DNA of 64,000 bases from Hemerocallis citrina (Eukaryota > Streptophyta > Magnoliopsida > Asparagales > Asphodelaceae), in contig CM030366.1 in assembly GCA_017893485.1 (NCBI GenBank), forward strand, positions 204,651,326-204,715,325, read 5' to 3'. Below, piece by piece: positions 1-11,837 of this stretch; the first letter of the stretch is position 1, and the number at the start of each line of letters is the position of its first letter. Made by a program: the position numbers and the translations under genes. Below the pieces are notes generated by a model. It saw nothing but the letters and a program-made list of their open reading frames with translations. It did no database searches and had not been told where the DNA came from.

Positions 1-962
1 GTTCTACTTCATCATATCAAAATAATATACTCATTTATTTTTACTAGCATGCATAGTTCTAAAATTTGAAAGTAGGAGAACACCCACCTTAATTGGAGAA
101 TGAAAACTACTAAAGAAAAGGACTCCTTCTAGCTCCTAGCTCCACAAGCACTTCCTTGCTCCTAGCAAAGCTTCCTCTCCTAGCAATGGCTTCTCCTCCT
201 AGCAACTCTTCCAATTTCCCCAACTCCCACAACTCCCAACCTCTCATCTCCCCACTCCTACAAGCCTTAACTCTCTCATCTTGCCCAAAAAAATGGTCCA
301 AATATATTTGTGTGTGCATGCACACAGGCACAAACAAATATGAACACATTTCTATAACTCTAAATATGTACTATAGTTTGTAACTTGTCATGTAATAGTG
401 CATGTTTAACTAAAAATGTGATTTTATTAGTGGGCTTGCTACATGAGCTCATTTTTAATTAATTAATTTAGTTATCTAGTGGGCTCCTCTCCTAATGGGT
501 TAGATTTTAATCTATAGGTTCATGGATCAAAGGAAGGCTAATTAAAATTTTATGCATGCTAAAAATTAGTAAATGAGAACAACAAATTGAGAATAAAAAT
601 TTTCACGTGCATCATACGTGCAAAAAATCAAAAAATGCATTTTAATCAAAAATAGGGGAAAATGAATTTCCGTTTTATAAAACGAGTTCGAACACATAAA
701 ATAAATAATCAATACACATAGAAATATCACACTTAGTGATAAAAAAATACGTAATTGATACGTGCATCAAAAACACATAAAAAGCATGTACAATTCAGAG
801 ATTGAAATGTTATATTTTTATTGACTCAAAATAGTGTAAAAATCAATACGGAAAATATATAAATAGTCGGTAATTAAAATGCATAGTGAAAACACATTAC
901 AAAATATACGTGTGTAACACACGAGGACAAAATTGTCATTTCCAATTTTGCGGGGTGTTACA
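1..962. repeat. 3' part of a long Gypsy-type LTR, cut by the window start
   Basis: The segment ends in GGGGTGTTACA at 962. It matches the last part of the solo LTR at 55740-59552: the same run around AGCATGCATAGTTCTAAA (about 48-65 and 58269-58286), the same AACACCCACCTT block, and the same final stretch ending in CAATTTTG(C/T)GGGGTGTTACA. The left end lies outside the window. No primer-binding site follows position 962, so this is probably a solo or 3' LTR. No gene is seen in it. The short reading frames near 110-383 fall in TCCTCCTAGC-rich LTR sequence and have no family signature. Confidence 0.7.
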
Positions 963-2200
963 GCCGCACATGGGCCTGGCCGATGCAGTCAACACTGCCA
1001 TTTCATCTCTTTCAGATCTGAGAAGAAAATAGGATAAGGAGTTCTTGCGGGGGCAGTGGATCTATCGTGATCTAGCAGGTCTCTTTCCAGATCTGAGAAG
1101 AGAATAGGATAAGGACTTCATGAGGGGCAACGGATCTATCGTGATCCAGCAGGAATTTTTGAAGAAGATCCTGATCCAAATCAACCTTTCATTTTCTTAT
1201 TGGATGGGTTTTTGGTGTTCTGTGTTTGGGCACAGGAGGAGATCATGGTTGCTAAACTTTCAACTCAGATCCAATTTTTTATTGGACGTTTTTTGGTGCT
1301 TGGTATTTGGACTGTTGGAGCAGATCCAAATTCGGATCCAGTCCAACAGCTACTCTATTAGTTAGAGATTTGCTATTTGGTGTTTGGACTGTTGGATCAT
1401 ATCTAGATCCAGCCAAAAGGAATCAAATCAAGATCTAACTAGTGGAGACAATTCATTGGGTATTATTTTGTATTCCGTATTTGGGGAGAAGACTGGATTT
1501 ATTGCAGCGTACTTCCAATTCAGATCTAAATTAAAGATAAGTTCTTCACCAAATTTAAATTTTTATTTAATTATTTGTTCGAATTTTGTTGCAAAGTGCT
1601 AAAGTTCAAAACCGTATTATGCATTATTTAATTAAACACAAATTTGAATTACTGCTTTAGCTACGTGCTAAGCATCAAATATTTATTTTGATAAATTATA
1701 GGCTTTGACTATAAAACTGTATCTCCAATAAAATTGTTGTGAATTAGATAGTGCTAATAATTTGTTTAATTGGCTAATCTTTAACGATTTGATGAATGTA
1801 GGAACTTCAAAGTTACTTATAAATTGTGTGTATTGGAGACGATGGATTTGCATCACGGTATGAAAAGTCTGCACTACGCAGGCTTCTCCATCGAATTTGG
1901 AAAACACTTCTAACTTGAAGTGTCAGTATGATTTACTCTAATTTTTGTTAGTATTTTCATGTGATGAATGTGTTAACATTTTGTGCGTTTGAACATATGA
2001 TTGAGAGTTTAGATTATAGTTATTCTTGCTTTGGAAAACTAACATGTTTAGGGTTGTTAAGTGTTTTATCATACTATGTGTATAGATATTTTGACAAATC
2101 CACTGTTTGCAGTTTGTGTAAGATTACATATTTGCTTATCTAATAATTAAAAATAAAATAAAAATTGTATAAGATGTATAACAAATGTCTGTAACTTAGG
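963..2200. other. Non-coding stretch with tandem duplications, possible copia leader
   Basis: No gene is recognised. 1009-1082 and 1083-1155 are two adjacent, about 90% alike copies of a 74-bp unit containing CAGATCTGAGAAGA and GGATCTATCGTGATC. From about 1190 to 1400 the phrases TTTGGTG(T/C)T(T/C) and GGACTGTTGGA recur near GATCC-rich text. Position and the decayed pol downstream suggest the leader or gag part of the same copia element, but this is inference. Confidence 0.4.
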
Positions 2201-5110
2201 AAAGAGCATCTCTTAATGTAGGATATGACTCTATTAGTTACGTTTTGTTCTTTCTCGTTCATTGTACTGTGTGTGCAAAATTGAATTATAATATATTAGT
2301 CATTACCTCATTTAGCGTTATGAAGATGATGAAGAACGAATAAAGGAAAGAACTCTTCGCTCAATGTGTTTGAGCAAGTGGACATTGTTAGTACCATTAG
2401 AGAAAGTAAATAATTTTGTAAAATGTGATAGAGTAATTATGTATTAACTCTTATAAAGTGTATATATTGTCAATTGCATGTATAAGTTGAGTTTAACAAA
2501 TGAGACAATTAATAATAATAGTTCTAATTATGTTCTTGAACATAGCATAATTGGCTAGGATTTGAGAACTATATATTCAATTGTTTGTGAGGAAATGTGA
2601 TCTAATTATCAAAACTGTGGGAGAAATGGAGTTAAAAGCTATTGAGTCAAAGCTTTAACATCCAAGCTGTTTTGAAATTTAGAATCACTATGAACTATAT
2701 ATTAAATTATTTGTTCTTGTTAAAACTCATAACTCTGCTAAATGACACTTCATTAAATATGACAAATATGAAAGTTGTGCTCAGATTATGATCACTAGAA
2801 AATCATTTAGTATGGTCTCTAGGAGCACACAACTTCTTGAGTCAATATATTCTGATATTTATGATCTCAGTAGCTTTATGTCTAGATGAGACGATTATTG
2901 GTAACAAGTATTTTATCGCTTTTGTAGATGATTAATATAAGTCTGTCATATATATGAAGAATGAAGCACTTGCTATTCTTAATGAATTAAAAATTATAGT
3001 TAAATGCTGAAAATCAAGGATTCAGATTTGATAGAGCTGGTGAATATGTTTTAACAACTTTAGAGAAGTTTGCATTTGGCATTATCTCTACTGCACTCTA
3101 CTTATAACAGTTAAACGATATTGATAAAAGTTAGAATCAAACACTAAGTGAAATATTGAATTCTATATTATTGATTGTTGTTTGTCTTGTATAATTATGA
3201 GTGATGTTGTGTTGTTAATCATATCTCTAATGTGTTACTACACTTTAAATTGAATACACCTTGTAAATCATGGCATGGAAATACAAATAATTTTTTTAAA
3301 GTGAAAATTTGTGTTGTGATACTTTTGTTAGAGTACATGACCCTAGAAGGCCTAAAGTAGGACCTACAACAAATATTTGTGTGTATTTAGAAAGTACAGA
3401 ATGTAGTTCTGTGGACAAGTGTTGGATCTATCTAATTTGTGTTAGAAGAATCTAGAATTGCAGAGTTCTTTGAGGATGTGTTCATCAAAGATAAATGTAC
3501 GAAATAATCTAGTCCTACAGACACGTTCAATGATCCACAGTTGGAATCAAGAACCAGCCTTACTAACACTTAAAAACCTGAATGACAAATGAGCTAAGAA
3601 GAGTCTTTAGTAGACAATGAGATGATTTTGTGTCATACAATAATACTTTAATTTAGTTTATCTGCCGAAATGGGCTAAAACTATAGTAAGTGGGGTTTTG
3701 TAGAAGAAACTTAATTTTGATTCTTCAATAGCAATTTTAATGCTTTTTAGTAGCTAATAGATTGACTGAGAAAAATGAGGTTGATTTATTTGGAATCTAC
3801 TCACATGTTTGTCATATTACTACAATAAGTATTCTCTTACCCTTACATCTATTGAAAATTTTGTCATTTATAAAGGATATTTAAAAAGTTTTGTACTTGA
3901 TGTTCTGTACTGAACAGTTTTGTACTGGAAAGTTTTGAACTAATATGTTTAGTGAACAAGATTTAGTAAAATCATTGTATGTTCTTAAAACATGTATAGC
4001 CGACGAATAAATAATTTGACAAATTTCTTAAAGAGCCTAGTATATGAATCTAGTAATTTAGTTCAGTGCATTTAACTTTGTGGTGTGTCAAATATAGTGG
4101 CTATTATTTACTTGTTTGTTGATATGCTTGTTCTTGGAAGTGACATCTCTATTACAAATAGAGTTAAAATTGTGCTATCCAAAGAATTCAACATGAAAAA
4201 CCTAGGTATTGTGGACACCATAGGTATAAGGGTGAGTTTCGGTTGGCAAGGGATAACTCTTAGTCAAACTCATCAAATCAAAATGAGTTTTAAAAGTGGG
4301 GATATAGTGATTGAAAGTGTGTTTTGAAACATCTTATGATTATGATAAAAGGTTGACACTTAATGATAGTGCAACTATGAGACAGGTAGATCATTCTAAA
4401 GGAATTGACAGTCTCATGTATACAAAGATCTGCACTAGAATAAACATAGCCTTTGAGGTAGGTATGATCTGCAGATTCACTAATAATCCCATACACATTT
4501 GAGTGCCCTTAAGAGGCTATTGAAATACCTGAGTGGTATTCAAGAGTTTGCTTTGTGTTACTCTAGTCATTCGTCGAATGAATGGCTGATCTGACGCATT
4601 ATGATGCTCAGAATTTAGTGAAAGTCGATAACTAGTAGACTTTGCTAACTCCCCCTTCTCCACCCGTATATTGTTCGTTCTGGAAACACCGCTTCGGTAG
4701 TTAATCACCTTAAATCCAAGGTATGTGTTTATACTAGGAGAAACAGAAATGTTATGGAAATAAAAAGCAAACATGCACTGTGCTATCATCCATGAAATCA
4801 GACCTCTATGTGTAATCCTCTACAGGGGAAAAGGCTGAGTGGATTGAAGAAATTATTGCTAGTTATCCATTAAGAAGTTTAAGTAACTCTCTAATTCTGT
4901 TATGCGACTATCAAGCTACAATTCACTGTAGCTCATAACTCACTTTATAATAGTTAGAGGAGTATATTAAGGCTGAAAGAAGCCTAGTTGAACTTTCTCA
5001 TAGATAAAGTGCAATTATGACAAGTATGGCTAATGCTCTTGCTAAGAGACTTGAAAATGATCTAATTATCAAAACTGTGGGGGAAATGGAGTTGAAAGCT
5101 ATTGAGTCAA
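2200..5110 (+). pseudogene. Decayed Ty1-copia polyprotein (integrase and reverse transcriptase/RNase H remnants)
   Basis: Recognisable copia pieces appear in order on the + strand, with many stops and frameshifts between them. Around 2800-3000 there is a pre-integrase/integrase-like stretch (residues like GNKYFIAFVDD, then MKNEALAILNELK). At 4085-4290 there is the reverse transcriptase stretch ending the palm (LFVDMLVLGSD, with the YVDD-type motif changed to FVDM, then LSKEFNMKNLGIV). At 4390-4560 there is the SLMYTKICTRINIAFEVG block that precedes RNase H. At 4985-5060 there is an RNase H end with ANALAKRLEND. The coding capacity is lost. The element encoded Gag-Pol for reverse transcription and integration. 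No 5' LTR is visible, so it is 5'-truncated or its LTR has decayed. Confidence 0.75.
2597..2690. repeat. First copy of a 90-bp direct repeat within the copia remnant
   Basis: TGATCTAATTATCAAAACTG and the following text to about 2690 recur with few changes at 5057-5147, roughly 2.46 kb downstream. The downstream copy lies in the expected place, just after the RNase H remnant. The upstream copy sits before the integrase remnant, where it does not belong in a canonical copia element. This suggests a rearrangement, or two overlapping elements. Confidence 0.7.
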
Positions 5111-5149
5111 AGTTTTGACATCCTAATTGTTTTAAAATTTAGATTCAAA

Positions 5150-5480
5150 TTGGTGCCATAGTGAAGTTCAAACTTTAGCATCAATTTTAGGCAGTTGACA
5201 TGTTTTAGATAATTTTGATGATTCCACATAAATTCTACAAATATATAATGTCATTCCAATTTTGATGGTATTATATATCTAGGAAATTTACTTAGAATAA
5301 TCATATTATTCCAATACGAAACATGAAAACTTGTCGATGTGTTTCCAGTGATTAAATTGTCTTAAATATCATTCCAATTTTGATGATATGTCTTTTATGG
5401 ATACATGTTTCATTCCAATTTTGATGATTCAATGTTAAACCATGATTGAAATGGCAGTTTTCTCATTCTAATATGAAACA
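5150..5480. repeat. Dispersed CATTCCAATTTTGATG motifs in the copia 3' region
   Basis: TCATTCCAATTTTGATG(A/G)T occurs near 5250, 5370 and 5410, with diverged forms near 5168. The spacing is irregular. It lies between the pol remnant and the 3' LTR. No gene is seen from here to 6152. Two motifs of the type GGTTTAGTCTT...GAACTATTC also recur at 5930-6050. Confidence 0.55.
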
Positions 5481-6152
5481 CAGAATGGTTCTTGTGTAGA
5501 AACTATAAAAGTTCATGTTATTTATTTAGTTAAAGAAACTTGATTGTGATGCTTGCGTTATATTTTTCTAAGCTAATTATGAATTGTACTAAGTTCTTTT
5601 GTGAAACTAGATATTTTGTAAAATTCGTTGGAATTCTTAGAGATGTGTCTCTTGATATTCTTGTTTTCAATAAGCTAGCAAAGATGGAGGAGTTGAATCT
5701 GTCAACATAGATTTCAAAAATAATGATTTACTCAAAATGGAGGAGTAAACATAAAGCAGTGTGCAAGGATAGAGTTTCAGTTTATTTCTTTTGAGAATAA
5801 ATTAGTCACTTGCTTGGTAAAACTTCTGTTGAGTTTAAGACTCTTGTGTTCATGAGCTTAAAACTCATATTTTGTTCTTGAAGTTTATTTGCTTTTTTTG
5901 ATTTTGAAACTATGACAGATTATTCCAGTTGGTTTAGTCTTTGTGAACTATTCTGAATTGTATATGGTTTGGAACTATTTAATTATATTGGTTTAGTCTT
6001 GATAGAACTATTCAGTTTTATAATTCTATTGGTTCTTATGAAACTATACCTTTATGATGCTTTTCTTTTGTGGATTACTATCAGCCAGTCAGTTTTATAC
6101 TGAATTGATGAGATAATCCTGTACTTTATATATTGAGAATATAGGAGGAGAT

Positions 6153-6419
6153 TGTTGGATATATTAGTATATTCTCTCTATATAAATATTGCATGTGCAT
6201 ATGAGTAACACGTGTAATGAATGTACAATTGATTGGATATTGGAACGCGGGTTTGTAGGCTTATAACCCGATACCCAAACCAGTATTTAGGAATAAATAC
6301 TGGCTTGTGATAGCATTATAGGTATTCCAATCTTGATACCTATGGTGAATATCTCAAGTAACTTAGATCTAAGATATTAACCCTAATTTCCAATTGTTAA
6401 TTTCTTACAAAACCTAACA
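6153..6419 (+). repeat. Copia 3' LTR with adjacent polypurine tract
   Basis: A purine tract (AGGAGGAGAT, 6143-6152) is followed directly by TGTTGGATAT, the usual polypurine tract plus LTR start of copia elements. The LTR probably ends at CCTAACA (6419), giving about 267 bp, a normal size for a small copia lineage. It contains an inverted phrase around GGGTTTGTAGGCTTATAACCC. The right end is less certain than the left because no matching 5' LTR exists in the window. Confidence 0.6.
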
Positions 6420-7438
6420 AAAACAATGCATATCGAGAAAGGTAATTTTTTATTGCCGTTCCCCTCAATCGATTGCCTTAATTATTTAAGTCTTTTAGAA
6501 AGCAACAAAACTATTTATAATAGATCGAAGAGAGCCTCGTGTTTATAGAAGCTAATTCATCATGTTCAGTAATTCTAATTTTTTGTAGAACATCCTATTG
6601 ACGATCCAAACGGTTTACTTTAATTATTATGCAATATTTCACATGCCTATAAAATATTAAGTAGTTTGAATTTTTTTTATTATGTATTAAGTGATTACAA
6701 AATAAACAGCCTTTCAACAATATAACGAATTATCATCATTTCTTTATAATCAACATTAGATAACATCGTAAGCAGAGATTCTCACTAATCAACATTGACA
6801 ATGTTAACACATTAAATAATGTAGTATAGTTTACCTCCAATCTCCACCCATTGACATTGAACCCCAAGGGTGCATAATAATGAGTGCAGAGTACTAATTG
6901 AACATCAACCCTGTACTCAGCTCTGGCACTTAAACTAGCAAAAAAAAAAAAAAAAAATCAGTACTTATTGAAGAAAATAATTAATAATTACAAAAATTAA
7001 GAAAACTATGAGATCTATCTACTCACATGGTGTAAGAAAATAATATCAACTTTGAAGATGACGTCCATTAATTAACATAAAAAATATAGTAATATACACG
7101 TCGTCACACGTTCATATTCATATATAAAAGGAGCAGTTATACCGACTCTACTAATTACTACTTTTCAAATAAAACTCAAATAAGATTAGCCAAATCCAAA
7201 TGTCTTTTTTTTCTTCCTTTTTTCTTCCTTTTCTCTCCTTTTCTTCTAATAAGCAAATCCGAATGTCATCAATGCAGTGATTCTGGACCCATTAGCCGAA
7301 TAGGCTAAACTTTACGTATCTCACAACTCCTCAGCCCAAAACCACTAAAAATATATATGTAAAAAGATTAAAACGAGAAAAGAAAAGAGAAAATAGGGTT
7401 TTTTTGCACATAGGGTATACTTTCAAATAAATCACTGT
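6420..7438. other. AT-rich intergenic stretch, no gene seen
   Basis: No gene or family was recognised. It holds an 18-base A run at about 6940-6957, followed by CAGTACTTATTGAAG, which could be the tail of an old retroposed sequence. It also holds a pyrimidine-rich stretch at 7203-7250. Confidence 0.5.
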
Positions 7439-8654
7439 TTATATATAGGATAAATTTCAGATAATCCTACTGAGTTTTTGAAGTTTGGCAGAGTACTATA
7501 CCTATTTTTTTTTGGTAAATAGCCCTATTAAACTTTGTTTTCCTATAGGAGCTTCTAACATCGTTAACTTTAGCATTGAATGACTAAAATAACCATAGTT
7601 TCTTAATTATTCACCCATTTTCTTCTCTCTTCTTCTAGTAAAACTAGAACTCAAATTCGATATTCTTCATCTTCATTCTCTTCCTGCAAATTCCAATAAC
7701 CCAAACCCTGAATCCAAAAAAAAACCTCCCCCAAATGGTCTCTCTCATCCTCCTCAAAATCAAATAACCATCTTTTTGTCGGCGATCCAAATCCGCAAAC
7801 CCTAATGGTAATATCATCATTCTTCTGATTCGTTCCATTCAGATTTCTAGGTTTAGGGGTTAGGGTTTTGTTTCATAATTTCAATCTTCTTGATTGATTG
7901 ATTTTGATTCATTGATTTTAGGCACTGCTGAATCAGTAAACTGTCGATTACCCCAGCTTTAAACTCGTCATCGTCGGCGATGGTGAAATAGTAATTATAT
8001 CTCTTTTTTGGAAAAAAAAAAATTGATTCATTTTTCTATGAATAATCGATGAAAATTTTTGATCATTGATTTTCGATCTGGAGCATTTGTCTGATCCTTT
8101 GCAGATTTGGGATAAATGTCAGATCTTTAGGGTTTTGGTCGTAATTGCCTGCTATCATATGCTACCATTATGTCCTGCTTTATATATTAGGCTTGTAGAT
8201 ATAAATAACTGCTTTGAAAATGATCCAACTTCATATCTGTATAGATTGATAAGCTTTTCATTACTATGAAGAGTTGACTTACCATTGGTGATGAGTGTCA
8301 TGTATGTAATTATGTTCATTTGCAGCATGTAGAAACATTGTTAGCTGCATCATTCATCTACAATAAATTAATTATCTTATTTCTCTACAGAAGTAACTAC
8401 TCTAATATACGTAGGTTTGTTAATTGGTTGAATCTGAACGAGTTGATACAACAATATTAATTTGGATCAGGGTGATGTCAGAACTTGTTCTTTTGTTTCG
8501 GGTTCGAATAATTTAATTTAACCTTTTCTTTTATTTTGTGTTCATGCTAGTATGATTGAATCTATTTGTTAGGGTATCATTTCAATTTTTTTAGATTATG
8601 AATTCTATATTATGTTAATGTTGATGTTATCTTGCTCAATTGGTCTGATCTTTC

Positions 8655-8791
8655 ACTCGTGATCTCTTCGCGCAACCATTCAGAAGAAATGGTATATCAC
8701 GTTGACAACCTACCTCCGAACCTACAAGCTTGCTGACTACGTCGACGTCAAGGGTTAACGGCCTGCACTCGGAGTCAAGGTCAACAAGCAG
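8655..8791 (+). pseudogene. Captured fragment of ribosomal protein eL21 (60S L21) gene
   Basis: The first frame reads TRDLFAQPFRRNG. After a one-base shift the next reads TLTTYLRTYKLADYVDVKG, and then GVKVNKQ just before a GT splice-donor-like GTATAT at 8792. These match the order of blocks in plant eL21, an exit-tunnel-side protein of the large ribosomal subunit: TRDLFAR.FRKKG, TYLRTYKVGDYVDVKVNG, VGVEVNKQ. About 24-28 codons between VNG and GVKVNKQ are missing, and an in-frame TAA follows the KG. It lies inside the Pack-MULE, so it is a captured and broken copy. Sequence around 7930-8000 (with the phrase GTCATCGTCGGCGATGGTG) may be a second captured piece of unknown origin. Confidence 0.75.
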
Positions 8792-10145
8792 GTATATTCC
8801 ATTGTAAACCCTAAAGTTTTTATTTTTGATAGCAAAAAAGGGTTCGTTTTGGTGTCGTTGGTAGATTGAGTTGTGAAATGGTGATGATTACATGCGGTTT
8901 TAGAGCTTTCACTTTTCAGTAGATTGATTGGATTTGTGTTTTGTGTGAAGTTCATTTGGTGATTGAATCTGTGGAATCTGTGGGATTTTCAGGTGTTTTG
9001 TTATATAAGTTGGATTTATTTTTTTTGTAGATTTTATAGGATTTTTTGTGAGATTCTTGTGGCAGAGTTATTAACTTTGGTGTGCATATAATTGAATTTT
9101 GCATTTGCAGAGTATATTGAATTGAATTGAATCGAAGGGAAGCTCAGAATTTTGGGCAAATGGCAGATGTGAGATTTTTGATAATCTTATTGATAAAGAT
9201 GAGTTTTTGATAATTTTTCTATATTAGTATGAGTGATCCTAGTTTGCATGGTGTTATGGCTTTGGTTTTTGTGCTATGTTCTTTTATATAGGCAGTAATT
9301 AGCAATCAAAATGATAACTACATCCTTGAGACTTTGATGATCTAGCAATCATGGTTTTTTCGCAATGATCTGAAAATGTTCGCATGTAATTTTAAAAAAG
9401 GGTTCTCCCAAAAAGCAACCCCAAATCTTTGCTAATTCTACGATGTTATCTACGGTCTCGGTATCTGCGAGTGACATCTAAAATCTTCATGAAGAGGGTG
9501 GAGGTTATATTTGGTTTTTACTGTAAAGTGAGAACATGTTGAATGAAGGTGGGTGAATGCCAAAAGAGAGGAGGAATTGGTGGGGACTGGGAAGAAGCAT
9601 TGATGGATAGGAATATAGGATAGAATATGGTAGATTTAAAAGAGGAAGAAATTGCTAAAATGCATACTTTAGACATTAACTTAAGAATAGGAATATTCTG
9701 GGAGTATTCCTCATAGTTGACGCTATTAGGTGTGTTTAGGGAATAACACCCAGGTTTTAGGTACCGATTTGGAATGCTGTTAAGTGTAATTTGTAGTGAC
9801 ATCTTGAACTTGATGCTGCGAAGATGAATATGTTGTTATGTTGCAAGTTAGGGGTCAAGTTTGGAAAAGATTGTTCTTGAAGCTTATGTTGGAGGTAGAT
9901 GTACGGTAACTAGGTTAGTGACTTGTAGAAATAATGTCGATCGAGATATTAGATATTGATTGAAAAATATTGTTATTAGTTAGAGTTTGGAAAAGATTGT
10001 GCTTGAAGCTAATCAAAATGCAAATGAGATTTAGGGTTTGTGCTAAAGGCACTCAAATAAACAAAAAATGCAAAACAAAAAATGAACAGCGTTTTTCGAT
10101 TAAGGTTTGTGATATTGGAATTTGGAGGAGGAGGATGAAGAAGAT

Positions 10146-10253
10146 CATATTATAGTTTATAGATGATGGCATGCCTTACATATGATGACATGCCTTACGT
10201 TATTATAGTTTATAGATGATGGCATGCCTTACATATGATGACATGCCTTACGT
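10146..10253. repeat. 54-bp tandem duplication inside the Pack-MULE
   Basis: Two nearly identical adjacent units contain ATGATGGCATGCCTTAC followed by ATATGATGACATGCCTTACG. Shorter echoes follow (ATGATGACATGCCTTATG near 10320, and TTATGTTGGATACTC twice at 10254-10300). Confidence 0.75.
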
Positions 10254-10635
10254 TATGTTGGATACTCTTTTATATGTTATGTTATGTTGGATACTCCCTT
10301 ATATGTTATGTTTATAAATGATGACATGCCTTATGTTTCTTTATTGTTGGTTGATGATTAGAAATGTTTATAATTTCTTGGTTGATATTTAGATGCCTTT
10401 GAAAGACGTTTATTTATAATAATACAGATGCCTAGAGAGTGAGAGTTCACTTTAGTATTGTTGAATTCATGTAGATACAAATACAAAACATTGTTGAAGT
10501 TTTGTTTTTTTTGATTTTTTTTTTGTTTTTTTGTTTTTTCCCAGCAGAAGAAAAGGCTTGTGTAGTGGAAGAAGCGTTGAAAGAAGAAGAAGAAGCGTTG
10601 GGATTTTGCGTTTGAGTGAGAGAGTAGAATTTGGA

Positions 10636-10912
10636 ATTTTGTGAGCATTATGAGCTCTGTTTATGTTGTTTTCAGGCATCTTGAGTTCTGTTTATATTGT
10701 TTCTGAGCATTATGAGCTCTGTTCATGTTGTTTACAGGCATCTTGAGCTCTGTTTATATTGTTTGTGAACATTATGAGTTCTGTTTATATTGATTGTGAA
10801 TATTATGAGCTATGTCTATGTTGTTCCTATGCATATTGAGCTCTGTTTATGTTGTTTCCAGACATCTTGAGCTTTGTTCAATATGTTTATGAGCATTATG
10901 AGTTCTGTTTAT
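10636..10912. repeat. Minisatellite-like array inside the Pack-MULE
   Basis: About nine imperfect repeats of a roughly 30-bp unit of the form GAGCATTATGAGCTCTGTTTATGTTGTTT alternate with versions reading CAGGCATCTTGAGCTCTGTT. So the higher-order unit is about 60 bp. The array lies in the 3' half of the Pack-MULE, with no coding signal. Confidence 0.75.
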
Positions 10913-11326
10913 AAAATAGTTTCATAATTTTGAAGGATTTTGAAGGGTTTTTTTTTTGTTCAATTTTTTAAGAAATTAAATGAATTTTTAAAGGAATTTT
11001 AAAGAAATTATTGAGGAATTATTAAAAAATAAAAATAAAAAACTTGCTGAAATTCCCACAAATTTCCCGCCTAATCTCTCAATTTTCCAAAAAAACATTC
11101 CAAAAATGGCATAAGGATAATTTTAAAAACTGCATAAAGGTAGTTTTCGTCATTGAAAAGTTGACACGTCATCATTTTTTTCAGTTTACAGCCCAAAATT
11201 AACGGAGTATGTCTTATTGCCTAACGGAGCAAAGTTGGATAGAGTTTCTGCGAAAAAAACTGAGTAGGGTTTTCTGCCAATTAAGTAAAACTCGGTAGGG
11301 TTAACTAGAATTTACCCTTATATATA

Positions 11327-11837
11327 CATGTTTTATACATCTCTCACCAAGTGAGATCCATACAAAAATAATCACTTTAGTTATCTCCTATCCAAATTAG
11401 TAGTTTTGTATTTATTTATAACAATGCCGAATTATTTTGATCGTTATATCAAATTCCTCTTCATCATTTATCATCCTAAATGGTTTCTCTCCTTATTCTC
11501 AGTCCCCATCTTAACTAACAAGCTGCTTCCTCCTCTCCCTACAAACACCATTTTCATTACATACATGTATTTATAAAATTTATATAAAATATAAGATACA
11601 AAACAAGATGAGATCTTTTTTAATATAATTAGATATCTTTTCGTAATTAGTACTAGGAGTCTAGAATATATAATAGAGCTAGTGCATCATATAGTTAAGC
11701 TAAACAAAATGACAATTTCTAAACGAGCTCCACATTGTCAGAGGTATCACTGCAAATTTCAACTCATAGAGAAATTATCCACAATTATACAATTTATTAA
11801 ATAAAAATAAAATAAAAAATAAAAATCTCTCCTATTT
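11327..11837. other. AT-rich stretch, nothing recognised
   Basis: No coding or repeat family signal was recognised. AT-rich text runs up to a T run at about 11836-11844. Confidence 0.5.

Larger units (their letters stand above)
7448..11317. mobile_element. Pack-MULE (non-autonomous Mutator-like element)
   Basis: The 9-bp direct repeat TTATATATA flanks the element at 7439-7447 and 11318-11326, the size Mutator-like elements make. The left end (GGATAAATTTCAGATAATCC, then GAGTTTTTGAAGTTTGGCAG) is an imperfect inverted copy of the right end (CTGCCAATTAAGTAAAACTC ... TAGAATTTACCC). Similarity continues inward over roughly 150-200 bp, including an inverted match near 7545 and 11220. There is no transposase. 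The interior has gene-like pieces, a ribosomal protein fragment and tandem repeats. TSD and terminal repeats together support a Pack-MULE rather than a chance inverted repeat. The direct repeat is AT-rich, which weakens the TSD argument slightly. Confidence 0.75.

Noticed and set aside
10636..10912. Possible CRISPR-like array of about 30-bp repeats
   Set aside because: Repeats are imperfect and adjacent, without unique spacers, and the DNA is from a plant nucleus. It is a minisatellite.
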